In this document: positions 1-11,429 of the stretch, one piece after another
How positions within the stretch are numbered: position 1 is the stretch's first letter
Layout: the number at the start of each line of letters is the position of its first letter
Notes under the pieces: model-generated
The model's database searches: none
Seen by the model: the letters and a program-made list of their open reading frames with translations, nothing else
What the model was told of the DNA's origin: nothing
Assembly: GCF_019320115.1 (NCBI RefSeq)
Contig: NC_089581.1
Coordinates: 73,148,101-73,212,100, forward strand
Source of the DNA: Miscanthus floridulus
Lineage: Eukaryota > Streptophyta > Magnoliopsida > Poales > Poaceae
Length of the DNA: 64,000 nucleotides
Direction: 5' to 3'
Position numbers and translations under genes: made by a program

Positions 1-3000
1 GTAGTAGTGCAACATGGGAATGCAACATGAAACTCTCATACCTTGAAACATGGCAACATGGTAGTAATGTGGCAATTATAAAATGACAACAAGGTCTTGA
101 AACATGTGAGACATTTCATTGCAACATATGAATGAATTGCTTGTTTTACTTTCTTTATCACATGTGATCATTAGAAGTGGTATAACAATTTTGTAAAATG
201 GTTGATCATGGTCTATTACACCTTAACTACACTTAGGTTACTTGTTTGGACATTGTTCATGTAGATCAAAATGACCAAAATGCCCTTAATTGCATGTTTG
301 ACTAGAATTGACCCTAGGAGTCTCACTGTTTGACTGATTCAAAAGTCCAACTTAGAGACTTCGCATGGCTGTGCACTCTTTACCAAAGTTGTAGCTAATT
401 TATCAAGGAACAAAAGTTGTTTTATGGCCAACTCATGAAAATGTGTGGAACATGCTCAAACATGGCCCACAAGTCAGTATTTCATGCTGATTCCACACTT
501 AGAAATTTTTCTAAGTCATAGTTACGTTTTCAGTTGCATCAAGCTCACTTTGGCTTCATGTAACTTCGGATCCACGATGAATTAGGTGTTGGTCCTTGAA
601 GCGAAAGTGTAGATGGATGATAGGCCTACATTTTTCATGTATACTGTTTTTGCAATAGATCAATGGTTTAGCCGTGTTGACACGTTGAAATGTCGCTGAC
701 AGTCACTGTCATCAAGTACTGAATCGCCGTTTTCAGAAAACGGACAGTGTCCGTCATGGCCGACCGGCATAGGAGCGTCTCGCCGCGTGGCGTCCATGCT
801 CGGCCAAGGTCTCCACGTCGCGTGCTTGAGCTCCAGATGAAAGCCACGCCTCGCCACTCTCTCTGCGTCTCGCCATTTCCCTCTCTCGCCTTCACCGCGC
901 GCAGCGCCACGCCACAGCAGCCCTCCGCCATTGCCGGCCGAGCGTCGCCATCGTCGTACGCGCACGCCACCACGAAAATAGCGTTGCACCGTCCGCCTGT
1001 AGCCTCGCCGTGAGCCCCTCTGCCACCCCCACCCCTCAGCCAGGTCGATTGTGCCGTGGTAAGGGCGAATTCGACATTCCCTTCCACCGCCGCCGTGGCT
1101 GTTCTCGCCGGAGATGACGCTCCACGCGGCCAGCTCTCCCCGCGTCTTCCCATTCCTTCCTCTGGCTCACGCTAGGTCATAGGAACACCACCGAAGCTCC
1201 TCGAGCCACCCGTTAGGGCTACGACGCCGTAGCGTCGCCGGAGCCGGCCATGCCGTGACCAAGCACCGCCGTGGCCATCGCCGCCCCCTCCAGCTGCGTC
1301 CTTAGCTGCAATAGATGATTCCCTTAGGTCCGCTAGGGTGAGGCGAAACTGTTGGCACCGTTGCCTTCGCCGGAGGAGCCACCGGCGGCGAGTTACGCCG
1401 TCGCCTTCCTCCGCTCCCCTGCCTGTCTCGCTGTCACGCGGGACCCGGCTGTCAGCCGCCGAGACTCAGGCGGGAGCCCAGCCTGGGCCGCGCCGTGTGT
1501 TTGGGCCGCTGGCGCCGCGTCATGGGCCGCGCCTGTGTGCTCGCGGGCCGCCGTTTCTTGGGCTGGCCCGAGTAGGGCTGAGTGTTGTTTTCCTATTTCG
1601 TTTTGTTTATTTATTTCACAGATTTATGTACATCTTGAAAAATATGTAGCTCCTAGTATATAGATCCAAATGCTATGGTTCTAATTTTGTTAAGTTCCTG
1701 GTCATGTCTAGTATTTAATAAAAATATTATATGAGCACATGTTTTAGAAAAATTGGATGAATTAAATAGGAGTTTGAAATGTGTTTTTAGAAGCATGCAA
1801 ACTTGTTTGAATTTTATCTTGAGTCTCTTTGGTCCAAAAATTATGAAATTTTGTGGGTCCTCTATTTTGGTTTAGTAGAGTCTCTGGTTAAAATTTCAGA
1901 GCTAGTGCATGTGTAGTTTTTAAGTTATAGAATTTCCTTTTATTAATGGGTGGATCTTGTGTGAATTTTCATAATTTTTCTATAGATCCAGTAAAGGTAA
2001 AATTTGGTGGGTACTATTCTTATGCTAGAATGATGCTAGGAAAAATGTGAAATCTGTTGCTTGACACTTTTCATTAGGATTTCTTAATTATGCCATTTTA
2101 AGCCAGTATGCCTTATCATTTTTGTGTAGACTGTTATACTTACTCAATGGCTTTGAAATTTTTATGATGGTCTATGTGCAGCATGAGATAGCTACTGTAA
2201 TTTTTGTAGATTTTTATAAATAGTTTTACTATATATTGCTTTAATCACCTAATTAACTAGATAAATTAGAAAAGGGTATTAAATAATTTATTTAGAAGTT
2301 GACACTATACTTTCTGATGTTTATTAGGTATGCAAAACAAGTTGGTAAACTTGGTTTGATCAAAGTATGCTTTTGCACAATCATTAAATAATTAAGTTAG
2401 TAACCCCGTCATTCTGGACAGATTCTAGGTTTGCTGGAAATTGATTTAGTTAACATAAGAATCATGCTTTGATGTTTACAAATGTTTTGTAGAGAATTTC
2501 ATAAGCTTTCCAGAATGTCCTCATGCAAGTCATTTGGAATTGTAGAACTTTAGTTGTGATTTAATTAAGGGACTACTTGTATGCATATGAAACTTAAATG
2601 TTAAATTATGTATACCTTTATTATTTCTAAGTTGTGGTAATGTTCCTAGGTGTTAGGCCTTTAACTGAAGATGAGCATCTTTATCTTAGGTTATGCAAGT
2701 TAGGTAAGTTGATCTTGTCTTTAAGTTAAGTAGATACATGCTTAAAGTGATTTGAATAGAGCCAATTACTCGGTAAACGAGTGTCCAGTGATACTTTCGT
2801 AAACACTCACTGTGATTCATTCATCATGAGCATCATGTCATTCCTTATGCATCCATGATATTTATATTTTGCATCGGCATGCAATAGGTGTACCGGAAGG
2901 AGTAACCCTGCTGGAATTCGAGGAACTGAGCGAGCAGCAGCAGCCGACACCGGAGATTCAGGAGGAGCAGCCTTCAGGAGAAGTGCCAGACGAGGTCGCC

Positions 3001-4513
3001 GTTGAGTGCCCGGATCACCGTCCTTGCAACTTTGTGAAAGGCAAGCCCCGGAGCATATTAAGCCTCCTAATTTCTAAATGCAGTTACAGTATTATTGTTA
3101 CATATATATGTTGTTGCATTAAGTTAGGTGTTGGATGCAAACAATTGCTGCATTGGTTACCCAATCCTTGTCCAGATATTGTTACCCTAAATCCTATGTA
3201 GCTCAGGCTCGAGTAGTGCTTAGCCCTGCTTAAATGCGGTAGAAGTCGGGTGATTTCCTGTCACCTGCGAGATATAGGAATAGACATGTGGCACGGTTGG
3301 CTATATTTGCTATCGTGGTAAAGAACCAGTCTTAATTTGAAATAAAGACCGGACGGAGGCTTGCTGGTTTGCAGTGACTCCGTCTGCGTCGCTTAAGGAC
3401 TGATTCTTGGAGCCTTTCCTGTTCATGTTGAACGCATGCCTCTCTCTTAGTTGGCCGGGTCTAGGAGACCGACCAGCGAAGCCGAGTAGCTCAACTCAGG
3501 CCGGGAGTCGATAAGTATAAAGTACGCCTCGGAGGGGAGCCGTAGGCAGTGAGTCCAAGGGCAGGTGATTTAAAAGTCCTGATCGTCCTGGCAGAAGGGT
3601 AATCCCTGAGAGCGCTGGCGCTGATCGAACCCACGAATTTGGTTCCTGAGTTGTACCAAAGGTAACCCACGGCTACTCTTGCTAAGTATGCCAGGGTGAG
3701 AGTTAGGAATACCCCCTCAGCTGAGTTGTAATTCGATTCGAATCGCCGTCTCTCCCGGTTAGTGAGAACTTGACGGGCTTATCTCCAATGTAGATACACT
3801 TAATAACATAATGGTTCGGAAATGATGATATGATGATGACAGCCTTATTATACCTGCTATGGTTAATATTGTTTGCTCCTAATAAGTGAGTGCTCTAGTA
3901 CAGGTGCTAATCTAGTGGACAGGTAAATAATGATAAGCTTGATGCTAATTTTAAATTGGTTACTATAATCTTAAGCTCTTTTATGCAACTGTGTCAAGCT
4001 AGCCCACCTGAAAAGCCTTGCATGATCCTTGGTGTCTTTATTTATGTTTTTGTCGGATAAGTCTAGCTGAGTACCTTCTCGTACTCAGGGTTTATCTCCC
4101 ACCTGTTGCAGATGACCAGTTCTACTTTGGTTGCTGCAAGTACTGCCTTCTCCCAGCTGGGGATGAAGACTAGACCGTTGGGCTGCGGTCTCTACTAGTT
4201 CTCGTACCTGATAATGCTTTTGTGGGACATGACTCAGACTTGGCAATGTATTTGAAAACCATGATGTTTTGTACTAAACTATGTTGCTTCCGCACACTCA
4301 AACTTGGTTTGTAATATTCTATTTCAACTCTGATGGATGTAATCCGAATGCTACTTGTGAAATGTTGTAACAGATGATGTGTTGTGTTGAATCATTACGA
4401 TCTTGGTTTGTATGTCGAGAGTTGGTTGAAATCCTTCGTGATTTCCGGACTACCTGGGATTATGGGAGCTTAAGTACAGGAATTTGATCGCTTCGGTGAT
4501 TGTTTTTGTACTT
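1..4513 (+). repeat. Long LTR (3' part) of a Ty3/gypsy Tekay/Del-like retrotransposon
   Basis: This stretch has the composition I know from very long grass Tekay/Del-type LTRs. It starts with AT-rich sequence full of CAACATGG-type words, passes through a GC-rich gene-like block (about 735-1560), then 1.2 kb of AT-rich sequence, and ends in a conserved-looking block (2780-4500) with a TATAAAG at 3516-3522. The 3' edge is placed near 4513 because an integrase reading frame of another element begins abruptly there. The start lies outside the window, so it could be a solo LTR or the LTR of a full element. ORFs inside it (for example 1338-1663 and 2869-3201) resemble no protein I recognise and are treated as LTR sequence. 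Family assignment is by overall resemblance only. Confidence 0.5.
3516..3522 (+). promoter_or_regulatory. Candidate LTR TATA box
   Basis: A TATAAAG word lies in the GC-balanced part of the long LTR, about 1 kb before its 3' edge. This is a plausible U3/R position, but it rests on the motif alone. Confidence 0.25.
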
Positions 4514-5327
4514 ACGTTCTTATGATTTGGTCGGTTCTGTTACACTGATCGACAAATTTTCTAAGTGGATAGAATACATGCCTTTGGTACAGGCATCCTT
4601 AGAAAAGGCTATCATGTTCCTCGACCAGGTCATCCATCATTTTGGCATACCCAACAGCATCATCACTGATCTGGGTACTCAGTTCACCAGGAACGCTTTT
4701 TGGGACTTCTGTGATGAAAGGAGCATAGTAGTAAAATACGTCTCGGTGGCGCACCCTAGAGCTAATGGACAAGTTGAGCGGGCAAATGGCATGATCTTGG
4801 ATGCATTGAAGAAGAGGATGTATAGAGAAAATGACAAAGCTCCTGGAAGATGGCTCAAAGAGTTACCAGCCGTGGTCTGGGGCCTCAGAACTCAGCCTAG
4901 TCGTAACACCGACGTCTCACCATACTTTATGGTTTACGGCGCTGAGGCAGTCCTCCCTACAGATATAGCTTTCAGATCAGCACAGGTAGAGAACTTTGAC
5001 AAGGGCAAGGTCAATGAAGTACGAGAGCTAGAAGTGAATAGCGCAGAAGAGAAGCGGCTCGATTCTTGTGTACATACGGCCAAATACCTCACTGTTTTGC
5101 GTAGGTACTACAACAAGAACATTAAAGAGCGGTTCTTTATGGTTGGGGACCTGGTCCTGAAGTGGAAGATGAACCAGGCTAGTGTCCATAAACTCGCAAC
5201 CCCATGGGAGGGGCCCTTCATGATCAAGGAAGTCACACAACCAATGTCTTATAGGTTAGCTCACTTGGATGATATGGACGTACCAAACTCATGGCATATC
5301 GACAAGCTTAGATGTTTCTATGCTTAA
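4514..5327 (+). pseudogene. Ty3/gypsy (Tat lineage) integrase, C-terminal half
   Basis: The frame reads through the catalytic core and C-terminal domain of a gypsy integrase. The first Asp is in IDKFSKWIEY, the second in IITDLGTQF (most relatives have TDNGTQF), and the Glu is in GQVERANG. These are followed by the WGLRTQPSRNT and YGAEAVLPTDI blocks typical of Tat-lineage elements, then a chromodomain-less tail with WEGPFMI and a terminal HIDKLRCFYA before the stop at 5325-5327. The N-terminal zinc-binding HHCC domain and all of RT/RNase H are missing, because the preceding bases belong to a different LTR. The integrase acts in the nucleus to insert retrotransposon cDNA; this remnant cannot do so alone. 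The family call is solid and the Tat lineage is supported by the antisense gene that follows. Confidence 0.85.
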
Positions 5328-5865
5328 CTACTGAGATATGTACTCCTCTTGTACTTTCGATTTACTTCAATAAAGCTATTATGATTTCTCCGACCACTCT
5401 AATGTGTCACTTCAAATTTTATGGTTATTCTAACTTAGCCAGTAAAAGCTGACCACCACTCCTTCTATGGTTTTTGGAGCAGGCCCTGTCTTCAGTTCCT
5501 CCCAACACGTGCATGGGATCTGCTCTCTACATTATGGGTGATCGACAGGTCCCCCTTGGTTTGACTTGTCTACGTCTATGTGTGCATAGGTCACACACCT
5601 CACACTCCAACCACATGGCAAACTAGGGCCGCACAAACTTTTTGGGATGATGTGTCAAGCAAAATAGTACAACTAAACAGAACGTTAACATGTTCTCACT
5701 TAGTTACACCAACATGAGTTTCAAGCTTCAATACGTTTTATACAAAGCAAACAAGCTTATGATGATATAAAGTTACGTTATTACAAGCTTGCCTAAAAAG
5801 GGCCAAGTTTTCAATAACACAACTATGTCCTCGTTCTACAGCTCTAAGCCTATTACATTGGCTGG
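5328..5865. other. Non-coding spacer between integrase and antisense gene
   Basis: There is no credible ORF on either strand. The position (directly after the pol stop and before an antisense gene) is that of the Tat-element 3' spacer. An AATAAA-like word, tcaataaag, at about 5367-5375 could serve as a polyadenylation signal. Confidence 0.4.
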
Positions 5866-6498
5866 TCAAGGCACGTGGCACCTACTGCTCACTGCTTCCG
5901 ATATCCTACTCAAGTCTCGGGGACTCTTGTGCTGGTCGAGCTGAAGGGGATGGCCCCGTTGATGCCTGGCTAGTCGAGACCGCAGGCTTCGTTGGATGGC
6001 TTGCAACTGATGGCGTTCCCAGTTGACTTGTCGATGGCGTACCCTGTACAGGTGTTGTCCCGCCTCCACACAGGTTAATGTCACCAATTATCTTTGACGA
6101 TAGGTCCAGCTGGGCCATCCAAAGTTCCTCAGCCTTGTCTGGGTCTACCTCCTTTGGGTATCCACCCTCTAGGCGCTTGAGATCGATTAGGGGGTAGTGG
6201 GCACGCACCATGCTTAGCACATGTGCACCCGTGTACTCACCCACCTCCTTCATGAACTCTTGGAACCATCCCCATGCTTTTTTGCATCTCTCGACCAGTC
6301 CGAGCTGGGGCGTCCTTGGCTCTTCCTCTGTGAGCGCCGGGTCGATAAGGTCGAGGACGGGCAAAATGCCAGTTGCCACTTCTAGGCACCGGTTCTTCCA
6401 TGTGTCCTGATCCTCGGTGGTCTCTAGGCAACGTGCCTTCCAGCCATCACGCTCTTTCATCACGGCTTCTAGATGTTTCTTGGCATTGACTTTTAAAA

Positions 6499-6584
6499 CT
6501 GCAAACCATACAAGACATCAAAATGTAATAGCACAACAAGATAAGGTGGGCAACAGAATGAGAAAGGTGGTCTAGAATACTTAC
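6499..6584 (-). other. Intron of the antisense gene
   Basis: The minus-strand donor GTAAGTATT at 6584 and the acceptor TTTGCAG ending at 6499 join the exon upstream of 6585 to the frame that contains MKERDGWKARCLE. The consensus ends and the continuity of reading support a spliced gene rather than random ORFs. Confidence 0.6.
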
Positions 6585-7006
6585 TTCTCAGTTCCTCCTT
6601 CATCTCTTGGTCGTGCGGTCCGGGAGTTGAGACTAGTTGCGCGCCAGTTTCTTGTTGTCCTCCTTCAGGCAACCACACTCGGTGGTCACATAGCTATTCT
6701 CCTCTTGGAGGTAGGTTACTTTGGCTTCTAAGCCTGCACTACAACTGTTACTACCAACAATGCAACAATATGTGTCATGCACTTGCTATGATAAAATGAA
6801 AACTTACTTGTTTTTTTCCTGCTCTTTGTTACTAAGCTGGCCGACTAGGTTTTGGTTCTGTGCCTCTTGCTCCGTCCTCTCCTGGTCGGCGGCTTCAAGT
6901 TGGCGGCGCAAGCATTCCACCTCGGCCGCCAGTTCTCTATTGTTGGCCATGATTCCCTCAATCTGGTGAAGCACCTCTTTCGGTACTTTGTGGTCTTCAT
7001 CAAGTC

Positions 7007-7075
7007 CTGCATACAAACAAGCTAAGTCAGACAGTTCAACTACATAGCAAGGTCAAGTGGTCGAGCCAAACATAC
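7007..7075 (-). other. Intron of the antisense gene
   Basis: The donor GTATG at 7075 and the acceptor TATGCAG at 7007 (minus strand) lead into the coiled-coil exon that reads GLDEDHKVPKEVLHQIEG. A TAG immediately before the donor is probably a decayed CAG/AAG exon end. Confidence 0.5.
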
Positions 7076-9378
7076 CTAGACCTCTATCACCAGATGTTTT
7101 GCCGCTCGTTCAACTTTTAGGGTCTCTTCAACCTCTGGGATTTCCTCATGCATAACCCACTCGTCGTTCCGCCAGCGCGACACATATACATGTTGTCGCT
7201 TGTCTTGGGGGTGGCCCAGGATCTCTTCTACTTTGTCCTCTTTGGCCTCTTGTTTAGGGGGCGGTGCTGGTCTAGAGTCTGTAGTCTCTGTGACCACTAT
7301 GGTTTTCCCACGAGCCGTAGCATCGGCAAGCGTGCTCTGTGCCAACTCCGGCTGCTGCTCCTCGGCTTGGTCTAGTTCCCTTAGCGCCAAGGTCACCACC
7401 TCAGCAGGGTTAGTGCTCAGAGCATTTGTACTTGGCTCGGCTCTCTTCTCGACCAGCTGCTCGGGGACTATCGTTTGGCCGCTCGTCTGCTGAGGTTCCG
7501 ATAGAATTTCTTCTATAGTTTCCTCCATAGCCGGCTAGTGAGCAGTTCTTTCCACCAGTACTGGCGAAGCCATGCCACACCCGGCTAGCTGGTCGGGATT
7601 TTCGGTGGACGTCAACCTAATATACCAGAGAAAAGTTCAGAAGATAATAGTATTCAATGCAAATTATAAGCTTACATCAAGGTTATAGATACTTATAGCT
7701 TGGAAGCATGGAATGATGTGGCAAAAGAGCGTCTCTTCGACCGCGCCTGCTCCACGTGCTCGGTGGGTTCCACCGGGTCTTTTTCCACAACCGGTACTGG
7801 CACCGGGGTTTGGTGCTCGACACTTCCTCTGCTTGTCCACTGTGTTGCAGTGGTCGGTGATGCAATCACTGCTGGCACAGAGGAGCCACCCTGCTCTGTC
7901 GACTCCATTTGTCTCCTCCTTTTTCGAGGGATGAGTCGGAAGATGTCCGCATCCTCTGTTTCATCGTCTAAAAGGGGGAAGATGGCCTGATGACGTTTGT
8001 TGGCCGCTAGACGCTTGCCAGCAGCCCTAGCCGTTGCCTCCTCCCCATCCTCGAGTACCGCCCAGTCGATGTCTTCGGTCCTGGCACTGGTCTGGGTGGT
8101 TGGGCCAGCAACTTGCGGCCAATCCACACCAGGGGGTGGAGACACGAACACTGCTGCCCGGTCACGACCATTGCTCTGGGAAACATAAAGGTGACAACAC
8201 AGTCAAATTTTGTTACAACATAACTCTGCAGGTACAAGGAAGTATCATTTACCTTTGGGGGAGGTCAGGCCAGCTTGAAGGCGTGCTCAATGTCACTTAA
8301 CCGGACATAATTGGGATCAGCTAAGTTGAATAGCACCCCAATCCTGGCCTTGACTTTGATCTTATCAAGCGCCTCTTTCCTGGTCCTCGTTGGATCTGCG
8401 CTCCCCTGGTATTCATATCTAGGATGCACCCTCTTTTGGCAGGGCTAGATCCTTCGGCTGATGAAGTTCCTGACCATGCTTGGACCGTCTAGCTTTCCCC
8501 ACGGGATCATCCCGAGCAGTTTTGCGATCTGCTCCAAGTTCTTGGGCTTTTCCGACCAGCTATTCTTCTTCTCTGGAATCAACCCCACGTCGCACAGGGT
8601 GATCGTGTTCGGCTCTTCGCGGATGTAGAACCACTTCTTGTACCATTCGTCCAGTGAGGTGTTCTAGGGGTAGTGCAAGTACTGGGCCTTCATACCATCA
8701 CGAAGATTGAGGTATACGCCTCCGGCTATCTTCGAGCCGCTGCTCCCTTTCTTCCGCAGACAGAACAGATGGCGAAAGAGGTTGAAATGGGGCTGGAAGC
8801 CACCATAGGCTTCGCAAAGATGGATGAAGGTGGAGACAAGAAGAATCAAGTTGGGATGCAGATTGCAAATCCCAATCTCATAATACAAGCAGAGCCCCTG
8901 AAGGAAAGGTTGAACTGGAACCCCAAAATGCCACTTGAAGAAATCCTCGAAAACCACAATCTCACCAGGTTGTGGATCGGGGAAGTTTTCTCCTTCCGGC
9001 GCACGCCATCCCGCGAGTGCCTTGTTGTGGAGCACTCCCATGGCGATGAGATCTTTGATGGTCTGCTCATTGCTCCTTGACTTCCACCACTCCTTTGCCA
9101 TGACTCCGCCTTTCTTCTGGGCATCTCTCTTCGCCATTAATCTGCCCTTGCTAAAGGGGTGGATGCGGTGGAGGGGGGATTGGTGATGATTTTCGGAGGA
9201 ATAGGGCACAAACTCAACAATGCAAAACAGAGACAAAATTGCATGGAACAATGAGGCTATAGGACAGGAAACATGTGGCGGTGTATATATTTTTTTTGCT
9301 TTTTGTGGACTATAGGTAATGCAAAAATAGTAACAATCTAAAGGGGGAAAGAAAGTTATACCTAATGGGCAACAAGGT

Positions 9379-9389
9379 CTCTGATACCA
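9379..9389 (-). promoter_or_regulatory. Primer binding site (initiator tRNA-Met type)
   Basis: On the minus strand this reads TGGTATCAGAG, the complement of the 3' end of plant initiator tRNA-Met. It is separated by two bases from an LTR ending in CA. The same LTR-CA, 2-nt, PBS arrangement occurs at 18450-18460 and 27435-27445 in this window. Confidence 0.75.
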
Positions 9390-9391
9390 CT

Positions 9392-10240
9392 TGATGTAGA
9401 CAAGGCCCGATCTTCCGAAAGGTATGATAGCATCAATTGGTGGAGACTCGATGTTCACAATCTAGGCTTTGAACCAAGATTGATTCAGACCCCCGCAACC
9501 GTTACACCACTGCTCTATTGGTTATCAACCACGCGAACGCGATTGACCTCGCCGAGAAGGCTTTCCTGCAAGCTGAATCGAGAACACAAGCAAGAATATG
9601 ATGAACGCAATCTGAAATTGCAAATGAATATGAGGCTTATGAAATCAAGAAGGAGTTTAAGTCTTTATTCGAAAGGACTAATCGCCACAAGTGAACAAGA
9701 TCAAGAACTAGGGGCTCTGGTTCACAGCAAGCAGCCTTAGGCGACACAGTTGTAGCAAAACAATGTCTGTTTTACAAGGAAATCAAGGACTAAACAAAAC
9801 CCGAACCCTAAGGAGAGCGATGGCTGCTATTTATAGAGTCTTGGGCGTCACCCTCTGGACGCGTCCCCTAATGGGCCCAAACACGATACACGGTCTAACG
9901 AACCAAAAGACGGTGTCGCAGCACCCTGGCAGATTCTAGATGCTGACTTGTTTTGACGATTCCCGTTGATTCCGAAGGTCTTTTGATGTGAAACCACTTG
10001 GATAGGCTTCCTTATCAAATTAGCTTTCCAACCATATGTGGATCATCGAAAACGGAGTCTGAATGCGTCTTGGGTGACCAGTTTAAGGCAGAGTGGTCCT
10101 AGAACCCGAGATGGGCTCCAACTTCATTTGGACTGGGCCTCCACCATGAGAAAGATGAATTGGACGCCCATGCTGGTCCTCCTCCTCTCCTTGGCTTGTA
10201 TGTGATGAAGAAGTGATGTCCTCATTAGGTAGGCCATGTG
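9392..10240 (-). repeat. 5' LTR of a minus-strand LTR retrotransposon (copia-type PBS)
   Basis: The plus strand begins TGATGTAG right beside the PBS, which means the minus-strand LTR ends CTACATCA. A minus-strand TATAAATAG lies at 9828-9836, which fits U3 to the right and R-U5 to the left. The distal edge is uncertain; a run of CATCA words near 10240-10265 may hold it. No second copy of this LTR is in the window, so either the 3' LTR is lost or the LTR joined older sequence. Internal sequence to the left is the PF04195-type gene in sense orientation relative to this LTR. Confidence 0.6.
9828..9836 (-). promoter_or_regulatory. LTR TATA box
   Basis: TATAAATAG on the minus strand, about 440 bp upstream of the PBS, is the expected position of an LTR core promoter. 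Transcripts from it would run into the antisense-type gene at 9137. Confidence 0.45.
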
Positions 10241-10310
10241 AATATCCAACTACTCATCCTCATAGTCATCATCATCATCCTTATCACCATCATTGTCACC
10301 ACCGTCGTCG

Positions 10311-10353
<43 letters not shown>

Positions 10354-11417
10354 CTTGCATGTAGTCCTCATCATCATCGGAAGCCTTGCCCTTGCCATGA
10401 GGGTGAGAAGCGGCATCATCCTCATACGCCGCACATGCCTCATCATATAATGCCAACGGATCACTGAGGAGGCACAAACGGCAGGCGAACGAGAGGACAC
10501 AATACCTGCATGCTGCTCCAAACGATATAGCCTTCTTGGATATCATGCTCATGTTGAGCACTAGCACACCATTGTCCAAACATATATGTCATTAGGAACT
10601 TGAACTTGCTAGGCCTTCTTTCCAGAGGAGGATGAAGAGAAGGGCTTAGAAACACTGTCTGTCCATCAGCTGTGTGTCCATCAAGATACATATGTTTGTA
10701 CTCATCCAAAGCAACATCCTCATACTCAGTCAACTTAGTTGCAATGCGGTCACTATGACTCAAACCAAGAAGGTGCGAGAAAGTGATGAAGTCCACCTTA
10801 TAATGCTTGCCTTTAGTGGTCCAATGAATAATGTCAACAACACTGGTAGGGTCTCTCATGATGATAGGAAGCATAAAATTGACATATGAGCTCGTTGTTC
10901 CAATGCTTCCTAAACTCTAGCAGGTAGGACAGCCCCATTGAGTGTATATCCCAAACCATCTGCTCCAGCTCAGGGTTCCTTGTACTTAAAAAGAGAGTAT
11001 GCATCAATGCACTTCATCTTAAGGACCGGTGGCTCCCTTTTCTTCAAGAACTTCCGCTAGAGAATGGAATCATAAAAGTCATAATGGAATGGGTGCCAGA
11101 AATGATACTCAAGTCATAGATCCTTCTCGTCCTTAGCATAAAGGTTCCTTCCCCTCTATGACCTGATGTCCTTAACCCACACTCAAGAGCTTCCTCTTCT
11201 TCATCAATAATTGGCACATCCCTAACAAAGGCTAGGGCAGGAGGAGGAGGAGCAGCCGATGACCCTTGATCGACACTGGCGATGGGTAGCATAGGAAGCA
11301 CCAGCACCACCACGCTGGTATGCCACCTTGGTGCTGGCCAGACGGCTTGGGGATGGTGGCATGATCTTGGTTCTTCTTGGATCGCTTCTCCTTATGACGC
11401 GAGGGACTCCCACCATC
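10213..11417 (-). pseudogene. Degenerate transposon-associated ORF with a poly-Asp tail
   Basis: On the minus strand a frame begins MDGGSPSRHKEKRSKK at 11417 and slips frame near 11320. It continues through an acidic segment (IIDEEEEALECG) and a stretch around FMIPFSSGSS, where the neighbouring frame gives a WHPF/FYD-like reading. It then enters a clearer stretch (10461-10874) reading VDFITFSHLLGLSHSDRIA and FLMTYMFGQW. A second frame ends in a run of about 17 Asp residues encoded by the trinucleotide repeat at 10311-10350. I recognise the general style of 'unclassified retrotransposon protein' ORFs in grasses but no domain with a known activity. It lies downstream of, and on the same strand as, the copia pol at 12508, so an extra downstream ORF of that element is possible. 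Several frameshifts show it is dead. Confidence 0.4.
10311..10350. repeat. (TCA)n / (GAT)n microsatellite
   Basis: About 13 uninterrupted TCA units, with imperfect extensions on both sides. On the minus strand in one frame it encodes the poly-Asp tract of the ORF above. Confidence 0.9.
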
Positions 11418-11429
11418 CATGACTGCAAA

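Larger units (their letters stand above)
5906..9137 (-). pseudogene. Tat-element antisense gene, 'putative gypsy type transposon' (PF04195-like), decayed
   Basis: Reading the minus strand from the ATG at 9137, the protein starts MAKRDAQKKGG. It runs through a PF04195-like domain: WRAPEGENFPDPQPGE, then FGVPVQPFLQGLCLYYEI, LHPNLILLVSTFIHLCEAYGG and the FNLFRHLF block. An in-frame TAG at 8664-8666 breaks it, but the frame resumes (WYKKWFYIREE) towards 8262. Later segments are Pro/Thr-rich acidic linkers (7693-8151 and 7076-7528), a coiled coil (6804-7006) and a C-terminal segment (5906-6498). Two introns have GT-AG ends on this strand: 7007-7075 and 6499-6584. A stop codon sits directly before the 7075 donor. 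Such genes are known on the antisense strand between pol and the 3' LTR of grass Tat elements. Their function is unknown. This copy is not functional as read. Confidence 0.75.

Noticed and set aside
660..1663. Several overlapping ORFs of 88-161 codons on both strands
   Set aside because: They sit in a GC-rich block of the long LTR, overlap in all frames, are Arg/Pro/Ser-rich and resemble no protein. GC content removes stop codons by chance.
2869..3201. 110-codon ORF with Gln/Glu-rich start
   Set aside because: It lies inside the LTR-like block, its second half is AT-rich nonsense, and no domain is recognisable.
10311..10350. CRISPR-like or periodic spacer array
   Set aside because: The repeats are simple trinucleotides without spacers, in plant DNA.
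10225..10579. ORFs rich in Met, His, Ile or Asp around the microsatellite
   Set aside because: All but the minus-strand acidic frame are translations of the same (TCA)n repeat and carry no evidence of selection.
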